64,000 nt of DNA from Liolophura sinensis (lineage: Eukaryota > Mollusca > Polyplacophora > Chitonida > Chitonidae): positions 83,620,644 to 83,684,643 of the forward strand of contig NC_088295.1 of NCBI RefSeq assembly GCF_032854445.1, given 5' to 3'. Made by a program: the position numbers and the translations under genes. Position 1 is the stretch's first letter. Each line of letters begins with the position of its first letter. Below the pieces are notes generated by a model. It was not told where the DNA came from, made no database searches, and saw only the letters and a program-made list of their open reading frames with translations. Positions 13,827-26,794 of the stretch are shown here, one piece after another.

Positions 13827-16800
13827 ATCATCTTGCTTTATCACACTGCAGGCTTACAGTTGCTTATGTTTACTAATGAAATACAAATTCAAAGTTATGA
13901 CTGCAAAACAAGTTCACCCTTTTCATGTTCCACATCAAACTCAAATCGAAAATAGCGGTTAGTGAACTTTTGGCTTTCTGTCGATGCACCATGTACATTT
14001 GTGTTAGCTGTAAGTTAACTTGCGATCATTGATCCAGAAAGGCTTTATTGGTTGACGGCTGGTGCACGAATGTCTGATTCGACACATAGACTCATAATTC
14101 ATCAATAACTAGGTGATATGAAATCAGAATCACTGCAAGATTCAGAAAGCTTTGACGTGGACAGAACACTCAAAGTGACCGCAGTTTCCAATAAGTGAAT
14201 GGAAGAGTACACATCTGTATTTCTGAAAACTACGCTGGAAAGAATGAAACAGAGCTCACATCTACGGATGACCATGCTACTTTTGTCAGCTCACATTTTT
14301 TTGCAAGCCTTTCTCGGTTTCCAGATATATGGTCATGAAGATAAAATGGCTAGTGCACAAATTACCCACAAGAAACATTATCTGAGAACATTAACTCAGC
14401 CGACATCACAGGCCTATCACTTTTTCCAAATAACAAGATGGCAGATGTTCTCTGTTTGCTAGGTTCAGCTGAAAAATATATCTACAAGACATGAAGAATG
14501 GGCTCCGACCAAATGGACAGGAATAATATGGATTACTTTAAGGCACACAGATTAAACATTCAGCTGATGTAGAGCCAGCATAATATACACGTAAAGCTCC
14601 ACAAGACGCTAGCATCTTAAAATTGCCTCTGAATGCTCATGTGGCTTTCATTAATTAACATGACATCTGTGTACTTCTCACGTTTTGAATTCAGATGGTC
14701 ATAGTACCAGAATACTGACAATTATGCGAGAGAAAATGCTACACATCACTGTATTATACATGTGTTTTCAACTACATACATGTACTTCACCTGAGCAAAT
14801 TACAGCATTATTCTTTTTGTCTAGGTGTAGTATTTGTACAAATCAGTTTGATAATACTGAAGGATCCCTGTGTTACCCTACTGAAGCAATGTATTCCCCT
14901 ATTGCTACGGTTACCGCTACACAGAGTATGTGTGAGCCCTTCAATGGTGACTTTGTTGTGTGTTTGAGTCTGGGTAAATCCAATTTTCTACTGATCATAA
15001 TTACTCAGCTATGTATGTCTTGGATCCACAATGTAAGAACAAATGTTTCTATACACTTATCAAATAATGTAAGCTAAGCTTCGATCTCTCCACCTTGACT
15101 TGAAAGTTCTCATTTCTGGGGAATCCAGCTAACAGCAGAAACTTTACCAGCAGAAACCATATACATTCATGTCCAAATCTTTCTCTATTCTTTAAATTTA
15201 TAATCTCAAGTCAATATTCAGTTAGCTTATTCTTTCCTGTTACCATTTATGCAAATTAAACTGTTTTTGTGTAGCTCTGTTTTCAAAACTCAAAGCTGGT
15301 CTCGGTTTGTGTGAAACTGTATATCATAATCAATGTGAGAACTATTTTGCTCAAGTGACTGGTTGAACATTTTTAAGTTGAGTTATTTCCCAAGTTTTTG
15401 CATTCAGGTTTCCACTGCCGGCCAAGCAGCCTACATGGTGTAAGACTAAAACAGCAATGGTGTTATTTTCATAAAATTGCTAAAGCGGAAGGTGACAGCC
15501 TATTATACATTGACTATTGCTCAGGGATTACTTGGTGTCAATTTACAATAAAATATCCGAGTCCAAACTCTAATGGATACTTAGAGAGAGCAACATTATA
15601 CCTTCTCACATTTGTTATTTTCAATAATCTGCCAAGTCACACTCTCTGTGGAAAGATATGAGAACATGAAGTTTAAAATATATGAAGATAATTTAAACGG
15701 ATGTTTGGAAGAGAGAGCATATTAACAAACCGGGTGACAAAAGAGGAAAATCAGTAATACTATCCAAAATCCAGCAAATGGTGCAACGAGAATGGTAAAC
15801 ATGCAACGACTTGCCTTAGATATTGGCCGCTTTTGATGAGCTCATAAACCAATAAACAAGAGGAAATATTAAATATTGATCAGTATCATGCTTCTGGGGA
15901 ATTTGCAGACCTGACCGAGCAGGAATGTTGTGCGCTTTTTTAGGACAGCTTTTCCTATGAGGATATCAAGCAATTTAAGCAGGACAAAAACCAGCCATTT
16001 TCATTCAACTGCCCTCAAAATCATTACAGCTCATCTTGTGTTTCATTAAATTAGCCTGCATTGTTAAATTCCAGGATAAATAATACAGCAGCATATGGTA
16101 GATTTTTGGTCCAATATTCCACTGTAAGTACTGAAACACCTCAGATGTCTTTCAATTTAATATCCTTCTCATTAGCAAGCATCTCAACCCTGTCTCATTT
16201 CCCCTAAAATGCCTTGCCTTTCTTTAGCTGGGTTATAAAGTTCACAGAAATTTGCAGAAATCCATACTAAAAATCCAGAGAGAAAGCCAGAGCACAACAT
16301 AATCATCTTCTGAGGTATCCCACTAATGCATCAAATGTGGACATAACCACCTCATAAATCATTTCCATGAAGCATGATTACACCTGCGAGCCAATAAAAT
16401 GGTAATTACAAAAAGAAATAGCCAATAATATTCCATTCCACATTTAATTTGAATTAAATATGGCATTCATCCAAAAATCGCCTAGTTCTTAATCAACACA
16501 TATTTTGTCCCCATCTGTCTGTATCTCTTGGTGCACACAAATACACCTGCGCATATAAACACATAGTTTGCATGAATACTACATGTAGAAAACATATTTC
16601 ATCACATAAATACTGAACATTTCCTTTAGTTTACTACATAGTAAACCCAGCACATTAACCATTTTAGCAAAAACATGGCTGGCTGACTGACAACTTTTCC
16701 AACCATCCCAACCTCCTTCACAACCAACCAAAGAAATCTTTATTTGATTGGTGTTTCCCAAAGAAATAAATAAATACATATTTATTTTGTAGTAAAGGTA

Positions 16801-18839
16801 GATGTGAAGAATATTTACTTCCTTAAAACCTTCACAACAATAAAAGGCCAGAGCTATTATTACTCAACCGATCCAAAAAATTGCCACAAAACAAAATCAC
16901 GTACATTTCAGCGTAAATGTAAACGTAAATATTAAAACAGTAACAGTGTTCTTCCATCAAACAAAATCTGTTCTCAAATTTGGGTTAATGAGCTGGACTA
17001 AAAGTGGGTCAATAGAAGTCAGGAGGACAGTTGAGAGAAGGGATACTAGTGGACATGATTTAATGGTTGCTCTTCGGGAACACTTTGCACTAAGTAGTTC
17101 ATGTATCTTTCCTATGAAGGTTTATATTCTTTCAGGAGGTCAATGAAAGGTCCAGCTGCCCCTACAAAGCCTTAACCTCTGATGGTCTAAATAAGGCCAC
17201 GTATTCTGGCCGAAACTCTCATGGCACATTGACATTGACAAGTTGTGATTCCACAGTCGATATTAAGGAGATCATGGGGTCATATTTACAAGTGGTGAAA
17301 TATCGACCAAGTTCTGCCCTTGGCTGCTACCGGTAGAAGGATGACCAATATCAAATTGCATGGGTCATTTGACAAATTCTAGAGAACTTCACAAAGAAAC
17401 ACATTATCTACTCCAAATTTCCACACAGTATTTGGCATGAATTTGATCTGCATAAAAAGGGCATAACAGATTTAAGGATAAAATGCTAAACCCTAGTTCT
17501 GATAAAGTCAACAGGGTTAACATAACAACTCTTTGACAAAAGCATTATCTGACTAAATCATGCATCGCTAAATCATAAAATGTACAAACACTGCTGTCAA
17601 TGTCCCCATTTTTACATTAAGCTGATCAACCATGTGCCAGTCAGTGTGTTATTTAGGGCTAGACTTGTGTTATAGCAATTCTTTTGACTTTTCATGTACA
17701 TCCCTACAGAGTAAAAATAAAAGTTCAAATTTAGCATAGCTTTAATGTAACACCACAGCTCAGTGCTCTTAATCAATTTCAGATTTCCCACTTGACTCAG
17801 TTACAGAAAATTATGTCATAAAAAATTTACACTGAATCAATGTGTTTTAGATACAAAAACATTGCCTTTTTTCTATTGTTTGCTTCCAGGTGACTTAATA
17901 TATATTCTCCACATTGCAACAAATATTGGAAGAAAAGAAAATTTACTAGCTTGTGTATGGGGTGATGGATGTTATGATAAGAGCTCAGACAATGTAAGAA
18001 ATTGCACAAACCATTAAAGAGAAGCTCACCATTAAATCTCCAGTCAGGAAATTGTCCGACAGTCTAACGGATATTGATTAGGTTGGGTAAAATAAGGAAC
18101 AAGCCATAATCCAATAGACATGAACAGAATGGGAGAAAAAACATTGCTCTATCAAAGACACAGGCAACAATGTAAAATATTCAACATTCTTCCAAAGAAC
18201 TTTTTTTCTTAATAATCTGAGACTTGCTGGAGCGAAAATGGATGGTATTTCTGAGTGGCATTAAAAAGTAATGACTTTTGAACACATATTAGATTTCTGA
18301 GTGCACATTTTTAGGCGCTTAAATGGCGATTTAAGTCCTATGCAGTGTCTATTACCATTGAAAAAAAAGACAGAGAGAATTTGTGGATTTATAAAAAAAA
18401 AAAAAGGAAATGGTGATCAGTTGTATGAAGGTGTTTAGTGAATCGGAGACAGTCTCGAACAAAAATATATGGCGTTACGGTAGAACATATACTTTTTGTT
18501 AGACGTCAACTGCATGAACTTTTTAGCCGCAACTCAACTTCCAGTGTCTGCAAAATACAAGTAAATACATTTCTACATACATGTACATGGAATGTAGGAC
18601 ATAGGCTCTAAAGGACACAAGTGCTTTATAATCCTTATTGCATACAATCCTGTACATGAGCCAATAACATTGTATATTAAATATAGAAATGTGCTTATTT
18701 ATATTTGCAAACCTTTTTTTACCATAGTCTAAATTTCAGGTCAGATAAAAACATTTAAAACAGTTTCTTCTTTTTTGGCTGATCATTCCTCTGCATTTTG
18801 CATAGTTCCTGGTTGAATAAGAAATACACTTCCACCTAT

Positions 18840-18966
18840 ATTTACTTATTTGATTGGTGTTTTACATGATACACACAGAATATTTCCCTTACCAGTATAC
18901 AACTGCGGCCAGCATTATGGTGGGAGGAAACCCATGACCATCTGCAGGTTGCTGACAGACCTTCAC
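18840..18966 (-). mobile_element. tRNA-derived SINE, 5' truncated
   Basis: ttgattggtgttttac, ggccagcattatggtgggag and gcaggttgctgacagacctt match the 3' half of the family. Confidence 0.8.
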
Positions 18967-19189
18967 TTTCACCTTTAGAATACAACAATACAAATCCTTT
19001 TTTATATTTGAAATAAGGACTAAGAATTTGCCAAATAAGGTGACATGTGATGTCCTAAGGGCTCCTGCCCCCAATGGGCTCATGTCTGTGCACCAAATGT
19101 GTAATGATTTGTTTTTTTTAACAGAAAAACTGATTCTTGTTACAATATGTTACAATATAGCTTTATTTTGTAGTTTGTGCTGCATTTAT

Positions 19190-19380
19190 AATAGGTTTGT
19201 TTTGTTATTAAGTGGGTTAAAAAAAAGTTTTTTTGTATGTCTTTGGCTTAAATAGGGTTGTTTCATAGTCTTGTGCTTAAATAAAATTGTTTTGTAGTCT
19301 GTTTTCCAATAGGTTTGATTTGTAGTCTGCATCTCAATAAGATTGTTTTATAGCTGTTTGTTTTGTAGCTGGTGCCCAAT
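19190..19380. repeat. Minisatellite, left part (28-bp unit, degenerate)
   Basis: Degenerate copies of a 28-base unit built on tgttttgtagtctg followed by cattccaataggcc. They are more divergent than the right-hand part beyond the inserted element. Confidence 0.75.
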
Positions 19381-19382
19381 TA

Positions 19383-19914
19383 GCCCTGGGTGACTACCCA
19401 TCCCTGTGAAACGCAGTCATGGATTGCTCCCATTGTAAAACTTTGGAAAACAGTTGATTACTAGCCTCCCCAGCCTGTCCACACTCTTTTACAATGCTTA
19501 GACTCCCAGGGCACCTGACTGTTAAAATACTGAGCTGTCGATCATCCCAAAGATAAATATCCATCCATATTTCAGCAAGCTCAACCTGTCCCCTGATTCC
19601 AAATTCTCAAAATGACGTCTGTTTCTCCAGGCCTAGCGATTGCAAACCATGGGAACGTGTGTCCCAGGAACCCTGACGGCATATTTGATGGGCAGCCATC
19701 TTTATGAAATTCAAGCGAGAGGAGAAGTTGAACTTGCTGAAATTTGGATGGATATTCACCTTTGGGATAATTGACAACCCAGGATTTCAACAGTCAGATG
19801 CCGGGGAGATTAGTAAAGGTTACTGTTTTCTGAAATTACATGGTGTTTCGTTCAGAATTAAGTCACTGGGAAAAACCCAAGACTATGCGAGCCCCAGCGA
19901 TAGTCATCCAGGGC
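19383..19914. mobile_element. Fold-back (long inverted-repeat) transposon inserted in the 28-bp minisatellite
   Basis: The termini GCCCTGGGTGACTA and TAGTCATCCAGGGC are inverted repeats with one mismatch, each flanked by TA (19381-19382 and 19915-19916). Most of the element folds back on itself: atatccatccatatttcagc near 19558 pairs with gctgaaatttggatggatat near 19736, and ttaacagtcaggtgcc pairs with ggcatctgactgttgaaa-type sequence. The arms meet around 19650-19690. There is no transposase frame, so the element is non-autonomous. Similar minisatellite sequence lies on both sides. Confidence 0.75.
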
Positions 19915-19916
19915 TA

Positions 19917-20520
19917 CATCCCAATAGGACTGTTTTTGTAGTCTGTGTCCCAATAGGATTGTCTTATAATCTGCAACTCAATAGGTCTATTTTGTAGCCT
20001 TGTGCTTAAATAAGATTGTTTTATAGTCTGCATCCTCAGAGGATTTTTTTGTAGTCTGCATTCCAATAGGCCTGTTTTGTAGTCTGCATTCCAATAGGCC
20101 TGTTTTGTAGTCTGCGTCCCAATAGGCCTGTTTTGTAGTCTGCATTCCAATAGGCCTGTTTTGTAGTCTGCATTCCAATAGGCCTGTTTTGCAACCTTGT
20201 GCTTAAATAAGATTATTTTTTACTCTGTGTCCTAATATGTTTGTTTTGTAGTCCTGTGCTTCAAAAGCATTGTTTTGTGGTCTGCATCCCAGTAGGTCTG
20301 TTTTGTAGTCTGCATTCCAATAGGCCTGTTTTGTAGTCTGCATTCCAATAGGTCTGTTTTGTAGTCTGCATTCCAATTGGCCTGTTTTGTAGTCTTGCGC
20401 TTCAAAAGCATTGTTTTGTGGTCTGCATCCCAGTAGGTCTGTTTTGTAGTCTGCGTCCCAATAGGCCTGTTTTGTAGCCTGCGTTCTAATAGGACTGTTT
20501 TGCACTCTGTGTCCCAGTTC
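19917..20520. repeat. Minisatellite, right part (28-bp unit, about 21 copies)
   Basis: Clear tandem copies of tgttttgtagtctg + cattccaataggcc, with variants. There is a higher-order level: tcaaaagcattgttttgtgg recurs at 20261 and 20402, 141 bases apart (about five units). The - strand is open in several frames because the unit lacks stops; this is not evidence of coding. Confidence 0.92.
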
Positions 20521-20806
20521 TTTCAAATGGAGTACAAAACTAGCACGAATGTATTTGTTATGGATTCACACATGTTCACTGGAATATTTGACATAAGTAC
20601 TGTACCTTTCACAGGTAAAGTGTTTACTTGGCGACAGTACTAACAGATGTGCCTAATTTCAAATTAGCAATGTTCACACACAGTATAATAAGGTAAAACA
20701 ATATATACATCTTGTTATTTCTCATAAAAACCACAATATAATTGTTTCATTTTTTACAGAGCTTGGTTTCAGTGTTTCAATCCTAACATGTGTACAGATA
20801 ATTTAG

Positions 20807-20870
20807 GATTGATTAATTGGCTTAACACGGCACTTAAGAATATTTCATTTATATGATGCAATTATTGTCA
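20807..20870 (-). mobile_element. Old SINE 3' end fragment (uncertain)
   Basis: gattaattggcttaacacgg and cttaagaatatttcatttat are diverged matches to the SINE 3' end. It may belong to an older subfamily. Confidence 0.4.
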
Positions 20871-23298
20871 CGTAAGTAGGGCATATGAATGCCGAGTCCC
20901 CAGATTAAACCACCTGCCAGCAGCCTGGGAAATTTATTTCTCTCGACTGTTTACAATACAGTATAGTTTTCCTCTCTATGCTTTTACTTTTTTATTATGC
21001 AGTATTCTTGCATAAACAAGGAGTGTCTGCTGGTGGACCATAAAGCCCAAGGCCTGGTCCCTTTGATGTTATCATATGCTAAATGAGATGATGCCACAGC
21101 ATTTTGAGTAACTCTAGACTAGTGATGTCTAATAATTTACAGTAATCTTCCTTAAGCAATGGTGCTATGGGGTGTGTAATTTGCCACTATTCAATCATAT
21201 ACCTAGAGACCCAACTTCACCGGTTATGCTTGACCGTTTTCCAATTATCACATCACTATCGGTGCTCTGGCTTTACTCTGTATGCTGTAAATCTTTTAGT
21301 ATATATAACTTGTTTATCACAGCATTTGATTAAACATTTGTTGAGTAAAGTATAAATCTGTGGAGTGTACATGTCCTCTGTTCAGACAGGCTAACTCCAT
21401 GTATACATAGCAGATATACAATTATCCTCCTTTATTCATTGGTACACTATCTGCTCTATACCTTGATTCAAATCTACTCTTTCTTAAAAACCAAGTGATT
21501 CAAAGCCAATGATCTCTTTGTTGCTGTTGCAGAACTGATCTGTACACCTCTCAGCTTAACACATATGTATATCAAGCTTTTGGACAATTCTTTTTTCATA
21601 GGTTTATATGCATTGTGCACAAAACACATACATTCAGAAAGACCACTGGTTTCAGGGGATGATAAGTCTGTGCTGCGAGTTGCTACATCATCTCATTACC
21701 GCTACTACCCAGCCTGACTTGACCCCTAACATCAGTTTGTATCCTTCTAATTGACAAGGCAAAGTGATCTCTCAATTGTTCTGGACACCACATGCCAGAA
21801 AACTGATGATCAATGCTTCCTACAAAGGCATTCCAATTATACACTTGCTGTCAACCTGATACAGTTGTTTTAATGATCGGGCTTTGTGATCCACCAGGAA
21901 CTAGGATATTGCCACCAGTCTAAAAGTTGAAGAACATGAAAAGCAGGTTACATACAAATTCTTGCTTACAAACTATCTCAGAGCTTAAACTCTTGTGGCA
22001 AAAGTTTACTCTACTGGCCTTACCAAAATATTCTCTGTAACTTAAATCAAACGTAATCAAGTTGGACATTCAATCTTGAAAGTCTGAGCTGATTCTTTTA
22101 TGTTGAGAATTCAGTCGGCTGCTGTGGTGGTGAAATGGTTGAGAGATATGATCAAATGAGGATCAGCTCTCGACTGTAAATACACACAAACAAGTGGAGG
22201 CAATGAATAAAGCTTTGGCCTTAGATCAGTCTGTTTCCTTGTAATTGGCACATTTGGACTGCCTGGCTTAGGCTGCTGGGACAGGGGGTCCCTTAGCGAG
22301 TCCATTCTTCATGGTTGTAAATACGATATTCAGCAAGTGGCTGGTTCACAGACTGGCCAATCAATAGAAGGTGGCGTAGAATTAATCTGGGGTAATTTAG
22401 CCTGATCCGATAAAGGGTGAGTTCCGTTCTTGGAAGGTTCAGACCAATATCCCGCAGCCAAAGTATACCGGAAAAACACAACCGCTTCGTAGGCACGATT
22501 ATTGTTATGATGAACCTAGTAGTCATTAGCAATTTAATCAACTGTAATTGGAATTACAATCAAAACATTTACAGCTGTGTACAATACTGCATTCATGTAT
22601 TCCTAAAGATCAACAGTGTCAGCAAATTTGGTTCACAATAGTCTTAATTCTTGGTAAGTGGCCAATAAGTGGTGGTAATGACAGGACAGCTATGCCTTTA
22701 ACAGGCTCTGGGATTTGTAATGAATTAAAACCACTGAATGAAATCACTGCCACTAGTACTTTAGGCCACTCTACCTTCCATTAATAAAAGCTACACGAAT
22801 TATAGTTATAATTCCGGGCCGCAAGACAGTTTTAGTCATACAACTGATAATAAAATGACTCCATATTTTAATGTAAATTTGTCCCGAATATCTCTCCCAT
22901 TTCATCCAAGTCATGGGCCACTGCATTGCCATGTATTACAGAAAGTATTCAGATTCAGCTCTAAAAAATAGATTCCTAATGTTTGCTTTAGACAAAAAAT
23001 GCAGATATCATCAATGAATTCAGTGTTGGATCCTGGAACTTTTGTAGATTCTTTTATTGGATTTTTTAGAAGAATTAAACCAATTACATGAACAACTGTC
23101 AATTCCAGCATTTCAGTTGATTCTTTAAAACTAAATTAGTAGATGTAGTTTGAAAGCTCAAAACCATCAAAATGTTATGGCTACATGCAGAACTGCATTT
23201 GATTTTCTATAAAATTCAGGCCGCTTGATTTCTTGACACAGTCCTTGTGAAAGACACAACAAAATCCTGCCCTGAACCTTGATACTAAATTACTCATG

Positions 23299-23552
23299 CA
23301 TTTATTTATTTATTTATTTATTTACTTGATTGGTCTTTTATGCCGTACTCAAGAATATTTCACTTACCAGATGGCGGCCAGTGTTATGGTGGGTGAAACC
23401 AGGCAGAGCCCGGGGGAAACTTACAACCATCCACAGACTGCTGACAGACCTTCCCACCTACGGCCGGAGAGGAAGCCAGCAAGAGCTGGACTTGAACTCA
23501 CAGCGACCGCATTGGTGAGAGGTGCGCTAACCAACTGAGCCAAGGAAGCCCC
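23299..23552 (-). mobile_element. tRNA-derived SINE, full length, with target-site duplication
   Basis: Read on the - strand: a tRNA-like head (A box TGGCTCAGTTGGTTAGC near 23530; B box GAGTTCAAGTCCAGC near 23490), a central domain (gggaaggtctg.cagca, gggctctgcc), and a 3' end GTAAAAGACCAATCAAG with a tail of AAATA repeats. AAATTACTCATG flanks it exactly on both sides (23287-23298 and 23553-23564), which shows retroposition. Confidence 0.93.
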
Positions 23553-23962
23553 AAATTACTCATGTAAACACAATGTGAATTGTTGTACCGACTTCAACGA
23601 CTAATAGAATTCATCAAAATGTGTGAACTGTCTTTCTATATTAGTTGAAAGGCGTAAATCATAGGATTTGTCCAATTTTCATTTGATTACACACATTCTA
23701 AAAGTCGACACATCAACTTGCACTGTGTAAATGTCGCTTTAATGACTGTACAACTGCAATGCGAGAAAAGCAGATTTCATTTTGCCATTTGCTTGCCATA
23801 AATCTCACACTAAATGATGCAATCAATTAATGAGGCTTAAAATGTGAACATACCCATGAAGCTCCCCAGTGTTGCAGACATGGTTTGGCGCACTTGAGGC
23901 GTTATATTGTTTACGTTGTGACGGATTTGAGCGGCGTGACTTAAGAGAAATGAAAACAGACC

Positions 23963-24078
23963 GAGAGGAGCCAAGCATGTGGATAGATCAGAGAGAAGTC
24001 AAGCGTGTGGATAGATCAAAGAGGAGCCAAGCATGTGGGTAGATCAGAGAGGAGTAAAGCGTGTGGATAGATCAGAAG
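23963..24078. repeat. Tandem repeat, 28-bp period, about 4 copies
   Basis: The motif gaggagccaagcatgtgg followed by atagatca repeats with agatca at 23985, 24013, 24041 and 24069, an exact 28-base spacing. The unit is unrelated to the minisatellite at 19.2-20.5 kb. It lies in a locally CpG-rich stretch. Confidence 0.9.
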
Positions 24079-24812
24079 AGAAGGACGGTCGGACGCCAGC
24101 GAGTCAGCTGTATACACACATCTCTGACTGCAGCAATCAGACAACACTGTACCTGCCGTGCAGTTTCCATTCACAGAATCATTAATGTCATCAATTCGTC
24201 ATAGAATAAGGGCATGACACATTCTGATACCTCAATTTATCTGAATGATCTGTACTTTCAGAGGCATATATAGGCTAAAACTGTGAACAAGCCAGCTCAG
24301 GCTGGATTAGAGTACGTGCTCTAACCGGTTAAGGGCCTGACAAGAGTACCATCAACTGATCAGCTACAGAGGACTAACCCCTATTTGGCTTTGATCAGTC
24401 TAAAGTCACAAGTCAGCACTGCCTGTGAATCCTTTCAGTATTCTGTCAAGCACTGATTGATGACCTTGACTTTCATGCAAACAATTAGTTCCTTGTTTTC
24501 CTGGTGTAATGTAAGCTCCAAGCTTGCTCCTGGTTCCTTCTAATGTAAACAAACGTTGCCTATCTGATGAATATGAAATATTTCGGAATCTATGTCTTAA
24601 AGACTACTTAATTTACACATAAAAATATTACAATTTTCTTTCAGCGTGTGTAGCACTAGCAATGTTGATCAGACAAGCATTCTGGCAATGCAAAACGTTT
24701 TTTAAAAAAGCACAAAGAAAGACATAGCACATACAGGTATACATAAAAAAAAAGTCTTCATCTCCAGTCCCCTGTACATGTAAAATGCCTGAAGTGAACA
24801 GCTGTCAGAAGA

Positions 24813-24856
24813 AGGGGGAGGGGGGAGGGGGGAGGGGGGGAGGGGGGAGGGGGGGG
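24813..24856 (+). repeat. G-rich tract (GGGGGGA repeats)
   Basis: Seven runs of five to eight G separated by single A. It could form a G-quadruplex on the + strand. No gene is nearby. Confidence 0.9.
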
Positions 24857-26061
24857 CAAACAGGCCATATCATGAAGAGTAATTCCTTAAAAATTACTTC
24901 TGGTAGAGATGCAGTTTAAGTTTAATCTGGTGGATTCCTGATCTGTTGCCATTAGTTAAGAATGCTGTCATTTGACAATTTACTCTCATCCTGGTGTCAG
25001 TGGAAATAAACCATCAAAGAGAATGTAGATGCCTGGGGAGGAAGAATAAACCCGGATAACTGTTCACATGTGTGCCTTCCCATCGTCTGGGGTAGATACA
25101 TGCAGGAGGGAAGCTATCAGGCAAAAAACATCTCCGCAATCAAACGACCAGGACCTCCAAAGATGTAAACCAGCCAGACAGAAAATGTGGATAAAATTTA
25201 TACATTGGAAAAGTCCTAGGGGGATGGAGTTTGCAAGATTAGTGGTCAATGTGATAGTGCTGTCATATGGTACAAATGTAGGGCAAAGATCCTCAGGCAG
25301 TTCTCATTCTAACACTCATCACATGTGAGATGGGAACGGAATCCAGCTTTAGCATGAGCATGGACAGCTGCAGTGTTCCAAGCAAAATATCCAACAGGGT
25401 GAACTATTGCCTGGAGGAGCAATACGGCACCAAAATCACGAACAACTACATGTATCTGATAGACAACGAAATCAGCACTGACACAGAAAAATGAATATAG
25501 GTTATCAATACAATAAGTCATTAAAAGTCTATTGCAAGAAATGTGCTGATTAAAATTAATGCATATTCCACTTAAGTAGGAAGCAGTGTATTCTGGGGTT
25601 GAACAGTGAGAGAGCTAAGAGGCAAAATCAGTTCACGATCACGATCAGTTTAACTTTTCCATCATATCGCACTTCTTGAACAGGATTTTTTTTTTTTTTT
25701 TGGATATACTGTGGCAATATTTTAACACACATTCTCATTTTCTTGTCAGTATACAAATTGCACACTGATGTTGACCATAAGCATGATTATATATGTTCCC
25801 ATACATAGAACACCTGTTAATTCAGCCGATAATCTAATACTAACTTGCACATTTTAGGACCATGAATTGTAGAACATAATCAACTTAAAATACAGAAACA
25901 GAAAACAAAATTAACAAAAGTGTACCACTCAGAACTGAACAATTAAACATTTGACTCATACTGAAACTCAGGCGGTTTAATGTACATGCACGATTATGCA
26001 GTCAGTGGTGAAACCATGACGTCACAGGCAGGACACATTTACGTCGATCATGTCGACACGT

Positions 26062-26176
26062 ACGCTCATAACATCAGCGGGTATACCTCAGCAGGCTTTC
26101 ACCTCACCACATCGGGTACACCTCAGTCGGCTGAGGTGAAAGGCCACTGAGGTATACCCGCTGATGTTATGAGCGT
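26062..26176. repeat. Long hairpin, 45-base arms
   Basis: The arms 26062-26106 and 26132-26176 are inverted repeats. The outer 30 bases (starting acgctcataacatcagcggg) pair perfectly and the inner 15 have a few mismatches. The 25-base loop itself contains cctcagtcggctgagg, another small palindrome. It may be a tiny fold-back element; no flanking duplication is visible. Confidence 0.9.
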
Positions 26177-26560
26177 TAATAGACACTTACATCAGAGATA
26201 ACAGCCAGCCAGCCAGTCAGATATCTAACCACACTTCACGTATAGCGTGTCTAGGCTACTGAACAACAACAACAGCCGCTGTTCGCCTATGCCTAATTAG
26301 AACGCTGTAATACTGAACAATACTTTAATTGTACAACTAATGACAAACTTCTGATTAACACAGACCTTACCTTATTTAGCACCCATTTTAACATCACATT
26401 CACATTATCACGTCACAGACTACTAATCGGCTGGTTGGCTCGTTTTCACCTTTAATCTCATCGGCTGATCTACTCCTTCAACCATACTGTAAGAATAATT
26501 TAATCTGTCCCTGAAATGAAACAGAACAGCCATTGAAACATTATTTGATTCATGTCCATA

Positions 26561-26794
26561 GTTTATTTGACTGGTGTTTCATGCTATACTCAAGAGTATT
26601 TCACTTATACAACGATGACCATTGGGAGGAAACCGAGCAGAGCCTGGGGCAAACCCACGACTACTGGCAGAATGTTAACAGACCTTGCCACAAAGAGGAA
26701 GCCAGCATGAGCTGGATACCAGCTCAAAGCCACCGCATTGGAGAGAGGCTCCTGTGCAGTGCTGGGGTCCTAGCCCCTCGTCCACGGAGGACCC
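26561..26794 (-). mobile_element. tRNA-derived SINE with target-site duplication
   Basis: Same family as the copy at 23299, more diverged. TGATTCATGTCCATA is an exact 15-base flanking duplication (26546-26560 and 26795-26809). The tail is short (one TTTA on the + strand). Confidence 0.92.

Larger units (their letters stand above)
9393..19189. other. Gene-free stretch between the gap and the minisatellite
   Basis: No coding exon recognised. It contains SINE copies at 9937 and 18840, the C-rich repeat at 13766, and a 23-base exact repeat at 11401 and 12265. The part from about 10.4 to 11.5 kb is less AT-rich than its surroundings but shows no protein match I know. Confidence 0.45.

Noticed and set aside
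14685-15077. 130-codon open frame on the + strand
   Set aside because: Composition looks random, no family resemblance, and frames of this length are expected by chance in 64 kb of such sequence.
19914-20526. Long repetitive open frames on the - strand (repeating CRLQNRPIG and QTTKQAYW-type residues)
   Set aside because: They are translations of the 28-bp minisatellite, whose unit lacks stop codons. No start context, splice sites or family match.
25282-25494. Open frame near 25.3 kb on the + strand with plausible protein-like composition (MGTESSFSMSMDS...)
   Set aside because: About 70 codons, competing frames on both strands are equally long, and no match was recognised; not enough to call a gene.
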